Shown: positions 1 to 7,534 of the stretch, piece after piece
How the letters are laid out: every line of letters begins with the position of its first letter
Position numbering within the stretch: the stretch's first letter is position 1
NCBI GenBank assembly: GCA_019312705.1
Contig: JAFDCW010000020.1
Coordinates: forward strand, 1 to 15,185
Length of the DNA stretch: 15,185 nucleotides
Direction: 5' to 3'
Source: Deltaproteobacteria bacterium
Lineage (GTDB): Bacteria; Myxococcota; Polyangia; Polyangiales; B10-G4
Translations under genes and position numbers: made by a program
Notes under the pieces: generated by a model
The model's input: only the letters and a program-made list of their open reading frames with translations
The model's database searches: none
Told to the model about the DNA's origin: nothing

Positions 1-1890
1 TCCCGGCGCTGCCGTGCTGCAGCCGCCGGCGGCGGGACCCGGCGCGCCCGGAGGCGTCCCGACCGCGCCATCGCCCGCGGCGCCCCCGTCGGGCCCGCCG
101 GCATCTGCGCCAGTGCCCGAATCGGCGACCCCGGAGCCTCCGTCAGGCCCGCCGGCTCCGCCGTCGCCGGCTCCCGGTGGGGTCGAGGCGCCGACGAACC
201 GCAGCTGCGCGAACTCCCCGGGCACTTTGCCCCGGGCGATGCCCCCGGTGAGCTCGAGCCACCCGTCGCGACCCTCACCATCGGCATCGTTGATCACCAA
301 TGACGCGCGAAGCGTGGCGCCGTCGACGATACGCGCCCCGCCGAGCGACGTCGCCGAAAGCGCGACCTCGTAGACCGTCCGCGTGGCCGTTCGGGTCACC
401 ACGGCGTTCGGCGCGACACCGTCGCCGTGCTCGCGGTGGACCCGGGTCGCTCCCTCGCCGAGGGCCACGGTGAACTCGTGATCGTCGACACCGTAGCCGG
501 TGCCGCCGTCCCCGAGCACGTCGACTGCCAGCTGTAGGGAGTCTCCGGCCCAGAGGGTGTCATCTCCCCGCCCATTGTCGTGATCGGCGTCGGTGACATC
601 GATGGCGACGAAGAGCGTGCCGTCACGGAATGCGAAGCGCGCTGAGGCACTGATATCGTCCGCGCCGCCGTATGGCGCGTCTCCGTCCCAGGTGTGCACG
701 GCCACCGCCGGCACGCCGGCCCAGTCGCTGAGGGTGCCGTCGACGACGATGTCATCCCGCCGGGCCACGTCGACGAGCAGGCGATCGTCGACCGGGGGGG
801 GAGAGCCCGTATCGCCGATCTCGGGGTGACTGGCGATGAAGGAACGCAGGCCGTCGTACGCCGGCTTCGTCCGGAAGTTGTCTGGGAAGCTGCGCGGGCC
901 CGTCCGGTCGGGGCGGGTGAGTCCGAAACCGTCGATGTCGCATCCGGGAATGTCGACGCCGCAGTCGACGGCCTCGTAGAAGAAGGTGTTGGTCCACCAG
1001 TCTCGGGCGAGCTGTTCTTCGAGGACGAGGCGAAGGTAGGTCGCCTGGTCGGCCTCGTCTCCGGCATCGCCGATGCGGGCCGTCTGGTATCCGGTCTCCG
1101 TGATCCAAACCTCGCCGGTCCACCCTGCGGCGTCGAGGATTTCTCGCATGGATGGACGGGTGAACGCAAAGCGCCGCTCCTCGAGGGCATGCACGAAGCT
1201 GTCACCGCTGAAGAGGGTGGCGCCGAGCTCGGGAAAGTTGTGATAATTGTGATGCGCCACGATGTCGAAGCGGTCTCCGGCGCGGCGCATGATCGGTTCG
1301 AGGAACTCGTGGTAGTCGCCTACGTGGGCTAGGTCCGGGCCGAGGACGAGGCAGTCGCCGCAGGCGCCGCGCACGGCCTCGGAACCGGGGATGAGGATCT
1401 TGTCGATGTAGGCGTCGACGTCGCCCTCGAAGAAGTGCTCGAGGTTGGGCTCGTTCCAGATGCCGAAGTGAGTGACACCCATGGCGCGGTAGTGGGTCAC
1501 GGCCGCGGCGACAAAGGAGCGCCACTCGGCGTCGGTGAGGGGTTCGTCGTTGCTGCCAGAGGCGTCGGTCCGGGTGCGAGGCACCCGCGGCACCCAGTCG
1601 GGTGTATACGCGAGGGTGATAAAGACCTTCACCCCGCGATCGGTCGCGCCTCGGACGGCATCGTCGAGGACCCAGCGATACTCGCCGGGCCTCGGCTCCA
1701 TCTGGAACCAGTTCCCGTCCACGCGGATCCAGCCGAGTCCGAGGTCGGCCGCCATGTCGAGGACCGCACCCTCGGCGTTGTGCGCGTTCAGGCCAACCTG
1801 GTTTGATTGGGCGGCGCCGGCGGCGGGCAGCGCCGCGATCGAGCCGAGGAGTAGGAGGGACGAGACGAAGGCGGTGGTGCGGGGGAGCAT
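1..1890 (-). CDS. Secreted clan GH-A glycoside hydrolase with CBM9-like domain, 3' end off window
   Basis: The reading frame is open for 630 codons from the ATG at 1888-1890 to the window edge, so the C-terminus is missing. Residues 1-27 form a signal peptide (Leu-rich, then AAGAAQ). Residues 29-360 look like a clan GH-A TIM barrel resembling GH39/PslG-type enzymes: IWNEPN carries the presumed acid/base Glu147 and WITETGY the presumed nucleophile Glu265. Residues 369-566 resemble a CBM9-type beta-sandwich (VDGTLSDW at about 382, then LWAGDSLQLAVD). A Gly/Asp/Ala/Pro linker follows, and Gly622-Gly623-Cys624 near the edge matches the start of a MYXO-CTERM anchor. I infer an outer-surface enzyme that cleaves polysaccharide; the substrate cannot be read. 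It diverges from the kinase gene across about 215 bp. A -24/-12-like element precedes it and no Shine-Dalgarno is visible. Confidence 0.88.
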   Translation of the reverse strand, partial: MLPRTTAFVSSLLLLGSIAALPAAGAAQSNQVGLNAHNAEGAVLDMAADLGLGWIRVDGNWFQMEPRPGEYRWVLDDAVRGATDRGVKVFITLAYTPDWVPRVPRTRTDASGSNDEPLTDAEWRSFVAAAVTHYRAMGVTHFGIWNEPNLEHFFEGDVDAYIDKILIPGSEAVRGACGDCLVLGPDLAHVGDYHEFLEPIMRRAGDRFDIVAHHNYHNFPELGATLFSGDSFVHALEERRFAFTRPSMREILDAAGWTGEVWITETGYQTARIGDAGDEADQATYLRLVLEEQLARDWWTNTFFYEAVDCGVDIPGCDIDGFGLTRPDRTGPRSFPDNFRTKPAYDGLRSFIASHPEIGDTGSPPPVDDRLLVDVARRDDIVVDGTLSDWAGVPAVAVHTWDGDAPYGGADDISASARFAFRDGTLFVAIDVTDADHDNGRGDDTLWAGDSLQLAVDVLGDGGTGYGVDDHEFTVALGEGATRVHREHGDGVAPNAVVTRTATRTVYEVALSATSLGGARIVDGATLRASLVINDADGEGRDGWLELTGGIARGKVPGEFAQLRFVGASTPPGAGDGGAGGPDGGSGVADSGTGADAGGPDGGAAGDGAVGTPPGAPGPAAGGCSTAAPG

Positions 1891-1903
1891 GGGGCATTGC
1901 CCC
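1891..1903. repeat. Inverted repeat GGGGC-ATT-GCCCC before the glycosidase start
   Basis: A perfect 5-bp inverted repeat with a 3-nt centre directly abuts the start codon at 1890 and overlaps the end of the putative -12 element. It could be an operator or a small 5' hairpin. At this GC content a chance origin is quite possible. Confidence 0.35.
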
Positions 1904-1918
1904 GCACGGCTCGTGCCA
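1903..1918 (-). promoter_or_regulatory. Candidate sigma-54 (-24/-12) promoter of the glycosidase
   Basis: The minus strand reads TGGCACG-N4-GTGCG against the sigma-54 consensus TGGCACG-N4-TTGCW. The -24 half is perfect, the GG-to-GC spacing is correct, and two bases of the -12 half differ. Transcription would start near 1892, two bases before the ATG. Sigma-54 promoters are common in myxobacteria. No activator-binding site could be identified by eye. Confidence 0.45.
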
Positions 1919-2093
1919 GTTCCTTTGCCCCAGAAGAGCGATGATCGAGCGCGTGCGGAGGCCGTTTGGAGCGCCGGGGGCGCCGATTGGCGGGGACAAC
2001 AGTCGCCTGCTCGCCGAAGAGATGCGCGGCCCGGGGGGGACAGCCCGAGGCCGCACCCGCCGGCCACGACGCGACGCGACGGCCACTGCTGGG

Positions 2094-2099
2094 TATGCT
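2094..2099 (+). promoter_or_regulatory. -10 element TATGCT of the kinase gene, leaderless arrangement
   Basis: TATGCT is followed by exactly six bases (GGGGAG) and then the GTG at 2106, so the expected transcription start is the first base of the start codon. A weak -35 (GCGACG, 2071-2076) lies 17 bp upstream. The same geometry occurs at several other genes here, which is why this GTG was chosen as the start. Confidence 0.6.
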
Positions 2100-2105
2100 G
2101 GGGAG

Positions 2106-4067
2106 GTGACGTCACCCGCTGCCAACAGTTGGATAGGCACGACCGTGGGGGAGCGCTTTCGCCTCGAACGTCCCCTCGGCGAAGGCGGCATGGGGGCCGT
2201 CTTCGAGGCGATGGACCTCGTGGCCAGCGAGCGCGTGGCCATCAAAATACTGAGACCACAACTCGCTCGCGAAGAGCAACATCTAGCGCGCTTTCGCCGA
2301 GAGGCCGAGGTCACGGGTCTGCTCGAGCACCCCCACATAGTCGGCTCGATCGCCGCGGGGACCGACTCCGACGGCACCCCGTGGCTCGCCATGGAGTTGG
2401 TGGAGGGGGAAACGCTGTCGTCACTCCTGCGGCGCCACGGTCCCCTGGCCGTACCCGACGCAGTGGCCCTCGTTCGGCAAATCGTCGCCGCCCTCGGCGC
2501 GGCCCACGAAGTCGGTGTGATTCACCGTGACCTCAAGCCCGCCAACGTCATGGTCACCGACCGTAGCGGTCAGCGACACGTGACCGTCGTGGACTTCGGC
2601 ATCGCGCGATTCGTCGGCAGCGCCGGCTACGAGAAGCTCACCGCCACGGGCATCATGATCGGCACCCCGTCGTACATGGCCCCCGAGCAAGCCTTCGGTG
2701 ACCCGATCGATGCCCGCGCCGACCTCTACTGCGCGGGGTCGATACTTCATACGTTGCTCACCGGCGCACCGCCCTTCGGCCGCGGACAATTCGAAGAAGT
2801 CCTGCCACGCGTCATGAACAATGACCGCGCGCGGTTGACCGAAACCCGGCGAGACCTCGGCCCGATCGTCGAGGTCGTCGAACGATGCCTCGAGTACGAG
2901 CCCGAGGATCGCTATCAATCGGCGGCAGAACTCGACCGGGCCCTCGCCGCTTTCGACGCGCAGAAGACGAGCGTGCAGGAGTGGATAAGGCCGGAGACCC
3001 TATTGTCTCTAGTCTTGGTCCCTGACCCGGTCCTCGATGCGCCGCGTGCCCGGCGCCGGCCAAAGACCACCGCGCAGAGGCGGCGCGAGGCGCCCCCCGA
3101 GACGGCTCATCGGAGGACGGCGCGGACCACGGGTGCCGTCGCCGGGACGGCGCACGGCCCCAGCACCGCCGCCGTCCCCATTGCCAAGGCGCGTCGCTCG
3201 GGCACCGGGCGTCGCCGGCTGCTCTACGGGGCCGGGTCCGCCGTCGCGGTCGCGTGCCTCACCGCCTCGGCCTTCGGTATCGCCTTCTGGCTGAGCAGTG
3301 GCTCGGCCGGCCAAGGAGATGGGCAGCCCGCGTCCGTGGCCCTACCGCCCACCGCGGTCGTTCCCGTCCAGGTCGGCGACAGGCCGATGCGTCCGGCGCG
3401 CCTCGACACCACGGCCCCCAGCGCGGCCCCTCCAGGCGGTGGCGGCGGCGGGCCTACCGCAGGGGAGCCGAGTGATGGCGACCGGCGAGCGAGCGGAGAC
3501 GAGCCGCCTACGAGGCCTCGACGCTCCGGGCGCGGCGCCACTTCGCAGGAACCGAACCCCGCCGCCGGCGAGACCAATGGAGAGGGTCAGGCCGGCGCCC
3601 AGCGGGCCGAAGCCACGCGCCTCACCGCAGCTGAGGCCGTAGCGCAGAGCCAGGCAGAACGACGGGAGATTCTTGCTCAGGGCGCCCGGGCGCCGGGCGC
3701 CCCGGTCGCGGGCCCTGGAGGAGGGGGGGCCGGCGTGCGCGTGGTGTTCAATCCCGCCCCGGGCCCGGTCCCGCGATCCGTCTTCGCCAGTGCGATAGGC
3801 CGGCAGGAGAGGGCCTTTGTCAGCTGCCTCCAGCGCACGACGGCTCCGCCCTATCGGTATGCCTTCCAGGGCATCCTCCGCTGGACCAATGTAGAGGGCA
3901 GTGTGCATCCGTTGCTGCAGTTCCACCACAGAACGCCCCCATTTTTCGCGGGATGCATACGGAGTACCGTCAGCATTTCGATGTCCCAGGCGGTGCCGCT
4001 CAACACCTCCTTGGCCATGCACTTCAGCGCCTACCCGGCCCCCCAAACCACCGTTCTCGTGAACTAG
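2106..4067 (+). CDS. Transmembrane Hanks-type Ser/Thr protein kinase
   Basis: The product is 653 residues from the GTG. The kinase domain spans about 18-275, with glycine loop GEGGMGAV (25-32), VAIK Lys47, HRDLKPAN with catalytic Asp142, DFG Asp163, and GTPSYMAPE in the activation loop, so it should be active. A basic Ala/Arg/Pro juxtamembrane stretch is followed by one transmembrane helix at about 371-395, a low-complexity Pro/Gly/Ala/Glu linker outside the membrane, and a compact C-terminal domain from about 545 to 653 with Cys574 and Cys617. That domain resembles in layout the two-cysteine AgmX/TonB-like C-terminal domains of myxobacteria; this is a resemblance seen by eye. It probably senses an envelope signal and phosphorylates cytoplasmic targets. 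The frame is open upstream to 1803, but that stretch lacks kinase similarity and overlaps the divergent gene. Confidence 0.92.
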   Translation: MTSPAANSWIGTTVGERFRLERPLGEGGMGAVFEAMDLVASERVAIKILRPQLAREEQHLARFRREAEVTGLLEHPHIVGSIAAGTDSDGTPWLAMELVEGETLSSLLRRHGPLAVPDAVALVRQIVAALGAAHEVGVIHRDLKPANVMVTDRSGQRHVTVVDFGIARFVGSAGYEKLTATGIMIGTPSYMAPEQAFGDPIDARADLYCAGSILHTLLTGAPPFGRGQFEEVLPRVMNNDRARLTETRRDLGPIVEVVERCLEYEPEDRYQSAAELDRALAAFDAQKTSVQEWIRPETLLSLVLVPDPVLDAPRARRRPKTTAQRRREAPPETAHRRTARTTGAVAGTAHGPSTAAVPIAKARRSGTGRRRLLYGAGSAVAVACLTASAFGIAFWLSSGSAGQGDGQPASVALPPTAVVPVQVGDRPMRPARLDTTAPSAAPPGGGGGGPTAGEPSDGDRRASGDEPPTRPRRSGRGATSQEPNPAAGETNGEGQAGAQRAEATRLTAAEAVAQSQAERREILAQGARAPGAPVAGPGGGGAGVRVVFNPAPGPVPRSVFASAIGRQERAFVSCLQRTTAPPYRYAFQGILRWTNVEGSVHPLLQFHHRTPPFFAGCIRSTVSISMSQAVPLNTSLAMHFSAYPAPQTTVLVN

Positions 4068-4175
4068 GTGCCTCCGGCGGGCGCTGGTGGGCGGACGTCG
4101 ACTGCCGACTCGGTCGCCTGGATGGCCGAGGTGCGGCCGGTGGTGACGACGGAACCGACGCCCTCGCGCGCGGCG

Positions 4176-5303
4176 TCAGTCGGAGGGAATCGACTGGGCC
4201 AGATACCAAACGACGTAGAGGTACTGGAGGGTGCAGCCGGAGCACCAGTATTCCCGGTCTTCGGGTTGGGCGATGCGACCGTCCATCCAGTGATGGAGGA
4301 TCTTGCCCTCCTCGGCGTCGTAGAGACGGGTGCGGCCGAGGTCGAGGACGAAGATTGCCTCGTCGAAGAAGCGCTGCTGTCGGGTCTGTGCGTAGAGCAG
4401 GGTGAAGGCGAGGGCCAGGTAGTTTTGGCTCGACAGCGTGCTGTAGTCGTCGGTCTCGGCGCCCATGTATTCGGCGCTGTAGGGTGAGCGGTAGCCGCCC
4501 CGTTCCTCGGCGCGCAGTGGCGCGATGGCGTCGGCTACGGTGACCGCCTGGGCGAGGTAGCTTTCGTCCGCGGCCAGCTCGGCAAGGCGGCAGAGCACCA
4601 GCATCATCATGGTGTTGGGGTAGAGGTAGAGCTTCTCCTCGTCGGGCTCGAAGAGATAGCGCGTGCCGTCCCAGGCATTGCGGTCGATGGCGGCGACCAT
4701 GGTCTGCGCGGTGTCGATGCGATCCTGCCGCCGAGGCGTGTCGAGGTAGTAGGCGTACTGGAGATTCAGCAGCGCAGCGCCGCCGGTGATGGAGGTTGGC
4801 CCGTAGGTGGTCAGGGCGAAGGAGCCGATCTCGGCGCCGGTCGGCAAGTAGTTGCCGAAGAGCCAGATGAGCTGATTGGTCTCGTCGACGAAAGAGTCGA
4901 TGAGCGGCACGTCCGCCTGGTCCTCGCTCGCAGCTGCGTATTCGACGAGGCCGAGGGCGGCCATGAGTGCCTCTTCCATGTTGGCGAGGTACCAGTCGCG
5001 ATCGTCGATGGCTCGTTCGAGGACCGCGCGGCCGTAGCCCCGGGCGCGCTCGGCTCGGGCCCCCATCTCGGCGTCGCCGCGTTCGGCCGCGAGGCGGGAG
5101 TAGATGGCGGGACCGTAGAAGGGGGCGTCGCCATAGTCCTCGGTCCACTGCCCATCGACCTCGTCGAAAGCCTCGGCGCTCACGAGGAGCGTCTCGAAGA
5201 AATCCGTCAGCTCCTCGGGCATCTCCGGCGGCGGGGGCGGCGGGTCCACCGGTTCGTCGCCGCAGCCGGCGAAGAGAAAGGCAACGAGGGCAAGCCAGCG
5301 CAT
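4176..5303 (-). CDS. Lipoprotein with (alpha/alpha)6-barrel-like fold
   Basis: The product is 375 residues with a short lipoprotein signal (LFAGC, acylated Cys14) and a Pro-rich tether (DPPPPPP). The rest is rich in paired amphipathic helices with aromatic and acidic residues, typical of six-hairpin glycosidase, AGE-epimerase or YyaL-like barrels (for example LYLYPNTMMMLVL and SSQNYLALAFTLLYAQT). The C-terminus contains the pair WCSGC. It is probably anchored in the outer or inner membrane and faces the periplasm or the outside. Acting on carbohydrate is an inference from the fold, and no specific catalytic residue can be assigned. It converges on the kinase gene with a 108-bp gap. TAGGCT six bases before the ATG suggests a leaderless transcript. 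Confidence 0.85.
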   Translation of the reverse strand: MRWLALVAFLFAGCGDEPVDPPPPPPEMPEELTDFFETLLVSAEAFDEVDGQWTEDYGDAPFYGPAIYSRLAAERGDAEMGARAERARGYGRAVLERAIDDRDWYLANMEEALMAALGLVEYAAASEDQADVPLIDSFVDETNQLIWLFGNYLPTGAEIGSFALTTYGPTSITGGAALLNLQYAYYLDTPRRQDRIDTAQTMVAAIDRNAWDGTRYLFEPDEEKLYLYPNTMMMLVLCRLAELAADESYLAQAVTVADAIAPLRAEERGGYRSPYSAEYMGAETDDYSTLSSQNYLALAFTLLYAQTRQQRFFDEAIFVLDLGRTRLYDAEEGKILHHWMDGRIAQPEDREYWCSGCTLQYLYVVWYLAQSIPSD

Positions 5304-5309
5304 GGGCCA

Positions 5310-5315
5310 AGCCTA
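5310..5315 (-). promoter_or_regulatory. -10 element TAGGCT of the barrel lipoprotein gene
   Basis: On the minus strand TAGGCT is followed by six bases (TGGCCC) and the ATG at 5303. No Shine-Dalgarno lies between them, which fits a transcript starting at the A of the ATG. Confidence 0.55.
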
Positions 5316-5347
5316 GCAGACGGGAACCACTTCCATCAGCCGCGCCG

Positions 5348-5364
5348 GAGCGTCTTCCACGCTC
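5348..5364 (-). terminator. Possible hairpin terminator of the beta-helix lipoprotein gene
   Basis: A perfect 6-bp stem (GAGCGT/ACGCTC) with a 5-nt loop lies about 40 bases past the stop at 5405 on the minus strand. There is no U-tract, so it is either a weak or factor-assisted terminator or a chance hairpin. Confidence 0.35.
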
Positions 5365-5387
5365 TGACCGCGCTCACGTCAACGGCC

Positions 5388-5399
5388 GCGAGCGCTCGC
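5388..5399. repeat. 12-bp perfect palindrome after the beta-helix gene
   Basis: GCGAGCGCTCGC is fully self-complementary and sits just past the TAG at 5405-5407 on the minus strand. It might pause or terminate transcription together with the hairpin at 5348-5364. Its function is unknown. Confidence 0.35.
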
Positions 5400-5404
5400 T
5401 CGGT

Positions 5405-7291
5405 CTACTCCTCGACCGCCTCGGGCACCTCCGGCACGGGAAGCGAGACGGCGTCCAGGTTGACGCCGTTGTCGAGGTAGTGCACCCCGCTCATGATGCG
5501 GCCGAGGTCGTAGTCCGCGACCTGAACGTTGGCTCCGATGGGATTCCCCCGCACCACGCCGTCCATGACGAGTGCGTCGCCACCGGTCGCGATTTGGATC
5601 CCTGCCAGCGCCGACGCGGTCAGCTCGAAGCGCTCGACGATGACGGTCGAGTCAGCGTAGACGCCGAGCCCAATGCCCCCCGGACGCTCGACGCAGGTGC
5701 TCTGGGCACAGCGTGTTTCGGCCGTATCGACGACCGCGAGGTCGGTCGCCTGAAGGCTCGCCCCGGAGACGTAAACCCCCACGTCACGGGTCTGTGAGAC
5801 GCTGACCCGGCTGGCAACCACCTCGGCGCCGAAGTAGACGTTCAAGCCGCGCCCGAAGACGCCGCGTGCCTCTTCACCTCGGACGTCGACCACACGAACG
5901 TCCTCGAGCGTGCCGAGACTCACGCCGAGGATGTTGATCCCAGCGGTGGCGGTTTCGGCGATGACGACCCGAGAAAGCGATAGCGCGCTGTCGGTGGCCG
6001 CAACCCCGATCCCGTAGAGCCCATCGGCTGCCGCCGGCAGGACGCCCCTGACGACGCTGTTCTCGACGCTGAGCTCTTCGGCACTGAGGGCGAGCAACCC
6101 CGACTCGACCGCCCCGTCCACAAACGAGCGTCGGACCTCTGCGACACCCCCAACCTGAGCCGAGATGGCTCGGCCGAACTGGCCGTCGCCCCGTGCACGC
6201 GTCCCGCGGACCACCGAGCCGTCGACCAAAAGCGACGAGCCGTCGTCCCGTGCGAGGGCGGCGACCCCCGAAGCCGCCTCGATGACGGAGTCGGTCACCA
6301 CCACGCGGCCACCTGCCTGCGCCGTGACCCCTCGGCCCGCCGCACCGGTGCCCGGTAGGCCGACGCTGTCTCGGATCACGACGTGATCGAGGCGCACGAT
6401 CGACCCGACGCCTTCCGATGTCACACCTCCGAAAACCGCACCGACGATCTCGACGCGCTCGAGGTCCACTTGGCTATCGTTCAGTGCCACCACGGTTTGG
6501 GACGTGAGTCCGGGGACGATGCTCGGCGTACCGAGGTGAGAGTCCCGCACGGTGATGCGTGCGCCGTTCGCTGCGGCGACCGCGTAGTTCGCCGAGCCTT
6601 CGATCCACACCCCATCGAGCGCGAGGCTCTCTTCCACATCCAACGCCGCCGCGGCGATGCGCACGCCGGTGATACGCAGGTTGCGCACCGTGGCCGCGCC
6701 CTGCGCCGAGACCGCGCCGACGGAGCCAAAGGTGGTGGTCGGCGCGAGCACGGTGTCGGCCACGCAGGCGCCCCACAAGGTCACCCCCCCTCGAATGCGC
6801 GGGGCGTCGTCGTAGGTGCCCCGCGCAAGGGCGATGATCTGCCCGTCGCCGGCGTCGGTCACCGCGCGCGCCAGGGTGTCGTGAGGGGCGGCGAGGCTTC
6901 CGTCGCCGCCAGAGGTGGCGCTCGGGTCGACGTAGAAGATGGTCGCGTCGGAGGGCAGGTCGGTCGCGAAACGACCCGTGTCGGGACACGGCGTGCCGAT
7001 AGCGACACAGCCCGCCTCGCCGGGGAAGTGCACCTGCCACTCGGGACACTCCGCGCGCCCGGCCTCGGGCCAGGGCTCACACACCGTGACCCCGAGTTCG
7101 TCGAGGGCGACCTCGCGAAACCCGTCTGCACAGGGTGTGAGAACCGGGGCCTCGGGGGGGGCGACCTGGGCGGGGCCCCCGTCGATCGCCGTATCGGCGC
7201 CCGAGTCGACCGGGGGGTTCGTATCGTCGCCCCCGCAGCCGACGCAGAGCACAGCAAGGGTCGCCACGGCGGCGATGAGGTGGGAGCACAT
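5405..7291 (-). CDS. Right-handed parallel beta-helix lipoprotein
   Basis: The product is 628 residues: a lipoprotein signal (VLCVGC, acylated Cys19), an acidic linker (DSGADTAIDGG), a Cys-containing N-terminal module to about 120, then YVDPSATSGGDGSLAAPHDTLARAV, the usual DUF1565-like entry to a parallel beta-helix. About 450 residues of degenerate 20-25 residue coils follow, many of the form 'xVxxSxVxG' (for example VVVTDSVIEAASGVAALA). Such proteins are secreted or surface polysaccharide-binding or lyase-like scaffolds; no catalytic motif is evident. The last 50 residues have a broken paralogue immediately upstream (7389-7527). No Shine-Dalgarno is visible; TAGTCT lies seven bases before the ATG. 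A 101-bp gap separates it from the next minus-strand gene. Confidence 0.88.
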   Translation of the reverse strand: MCSHLIAAVATLAVLCVGCGGDDTNPPVDSGADTAIDGGPAQVAPPEAPVLTPCADGFREVALDELGVTVCEPWPEAGRAECPEWQVHFPGEAGCVAIGTPCPDTGRFATDLPSDATIFYVDPSATSGGDGSLAAPHDTLARAVTDAGDGQIIALARGTYDDAPRIRGGVTLWGACVADTVLAPTTTFGSVGAVSAQGAATVRNLRITGVRIAAAALDVEESLALDGVWIEGSANYAVAAANGARITVRDSHLGTPSIVPGLTSQTVVALNDSQVDLERVEIVGAVFGGVTSEGVGSIVRLDHVVIRDSVGLPGTGAAGRGVTAQAGGRVVVTDSVIEAASGVAALARDDGSSLLVDGSVVRGTRARGDGQFGRAISAQVGGVAEVRRSFVDGAVESGLLALSAEELSVENSVVRGVLPAAADGLYGIGVAATDSALSLSRVVIAETATAGINILGVSLGTLEDVRVVDVRGEEARGVFGRGLNVYFGAEVVASRVSVSQTRDVGVYVSGASLQATDLAVVDTAETRCAQSTCVERPGGIGLGVYADSTVIVERFELTASALAGIQIATGGDALVMDGVVRGNPIGANVQVADYDLGRIMSGVHYLDNGVNLDAVSLPVPEVPEAVEE

Positions 7292-7298
7292 GAGGTAG

Positions 7299-7304
7299 AG
7301 ACTA
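7299..7304 (-). promoter_or_regulatory. -10 element TAGTCT of the beta-helix gene
   Basis: The minus strand reads TAGTCT, seven bases (CTACCTC), then ATG at 7291. This allows a leader of zero to one base and fits the pattern of the other single-gene starts. Confidence 0.5.
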
Positions 7305-7371
7305 TCCGATGCGCTGCGCCCACGCCGCTTCGCTCAGCGAGATACCGAGAGATCTTCGGCGCCGACGGTAT

Positions 7372-7392
7372 GCGCTAGGCGCTAGGCGCTAG
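7372..7392. repeat. Three perfect tandem copies of GCGCTAG
   Basis: Seven-base units at 7372-7378, 7379-7385 and 7386-7392 each contain CTAG. Because 7 is not a multiple of 3, the copies place a TAG in all three frames on both strands. The last unit supplies the stop codon of the beta-helix gene remnant next to it. Confidence 0.9.
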
Positions 7393-7527
7393 AGGGAGCC
7401 GACCAGGTCGGAGGGCTCGGGCACCGGCAGGGTCGTGCTGTCGAGGTTGACGCCGTTGTCGTAGTAGGCCACGTCGTTCGATAGACGGCCGATGTTGTAC
7501 CCATCGACTTGCACGCACGCACCGATG
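7389..7527 (-). pseudogene. 3' remnant of a second beta-helix lipoprotein gene
   Basis: On the minus strand the frame ending in TAG at 7389-7391 reads IGACVQVDGYNIGRLS, then NDVAYYDNGVNLD, then STTLPVPEP. The intact gene at 5405-7291 ends IGANVQVADYDLGRIM, SGVHYLDNGVNLD, AVSLPVPEV. The two share an exact 18-base stretch, AGGTTGACGCCGTTGTCG on the plus strand, at 5457-5474 and 7444-7461. Similarity stops abruptly near 7527, so more than 90 percent of the gene is gone. It was probably a tandem paralogue on the same strand, truncated by the rearrangement that brought in the NHL fragment. Confidence 0.85.
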
Positions 7528-7534
7528 AGTGAGC

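Noticed and set aside
1803..2105. N-terminal extension of the kinase frame
   Set aside because: It would overlap the divergent glycosidase gene, is Arg/Gly-rich without kinase similarity, and the GTG at 2106 has a well-placed -10 element.
1202..2392. 396-codon open frame on the minus strand
   Set aside because: It spans the divergent promoter region, the start of the kinase gene and part of the glycosidase in the wrong frame, and is Arg/Pro-rich.
6383..7378. 331-codon open frame on the plus strand
   Set aside because: It is antisense to the beta-helix lipoprotein, with His/Arg/Gly-rich composition and no recognisable motif.
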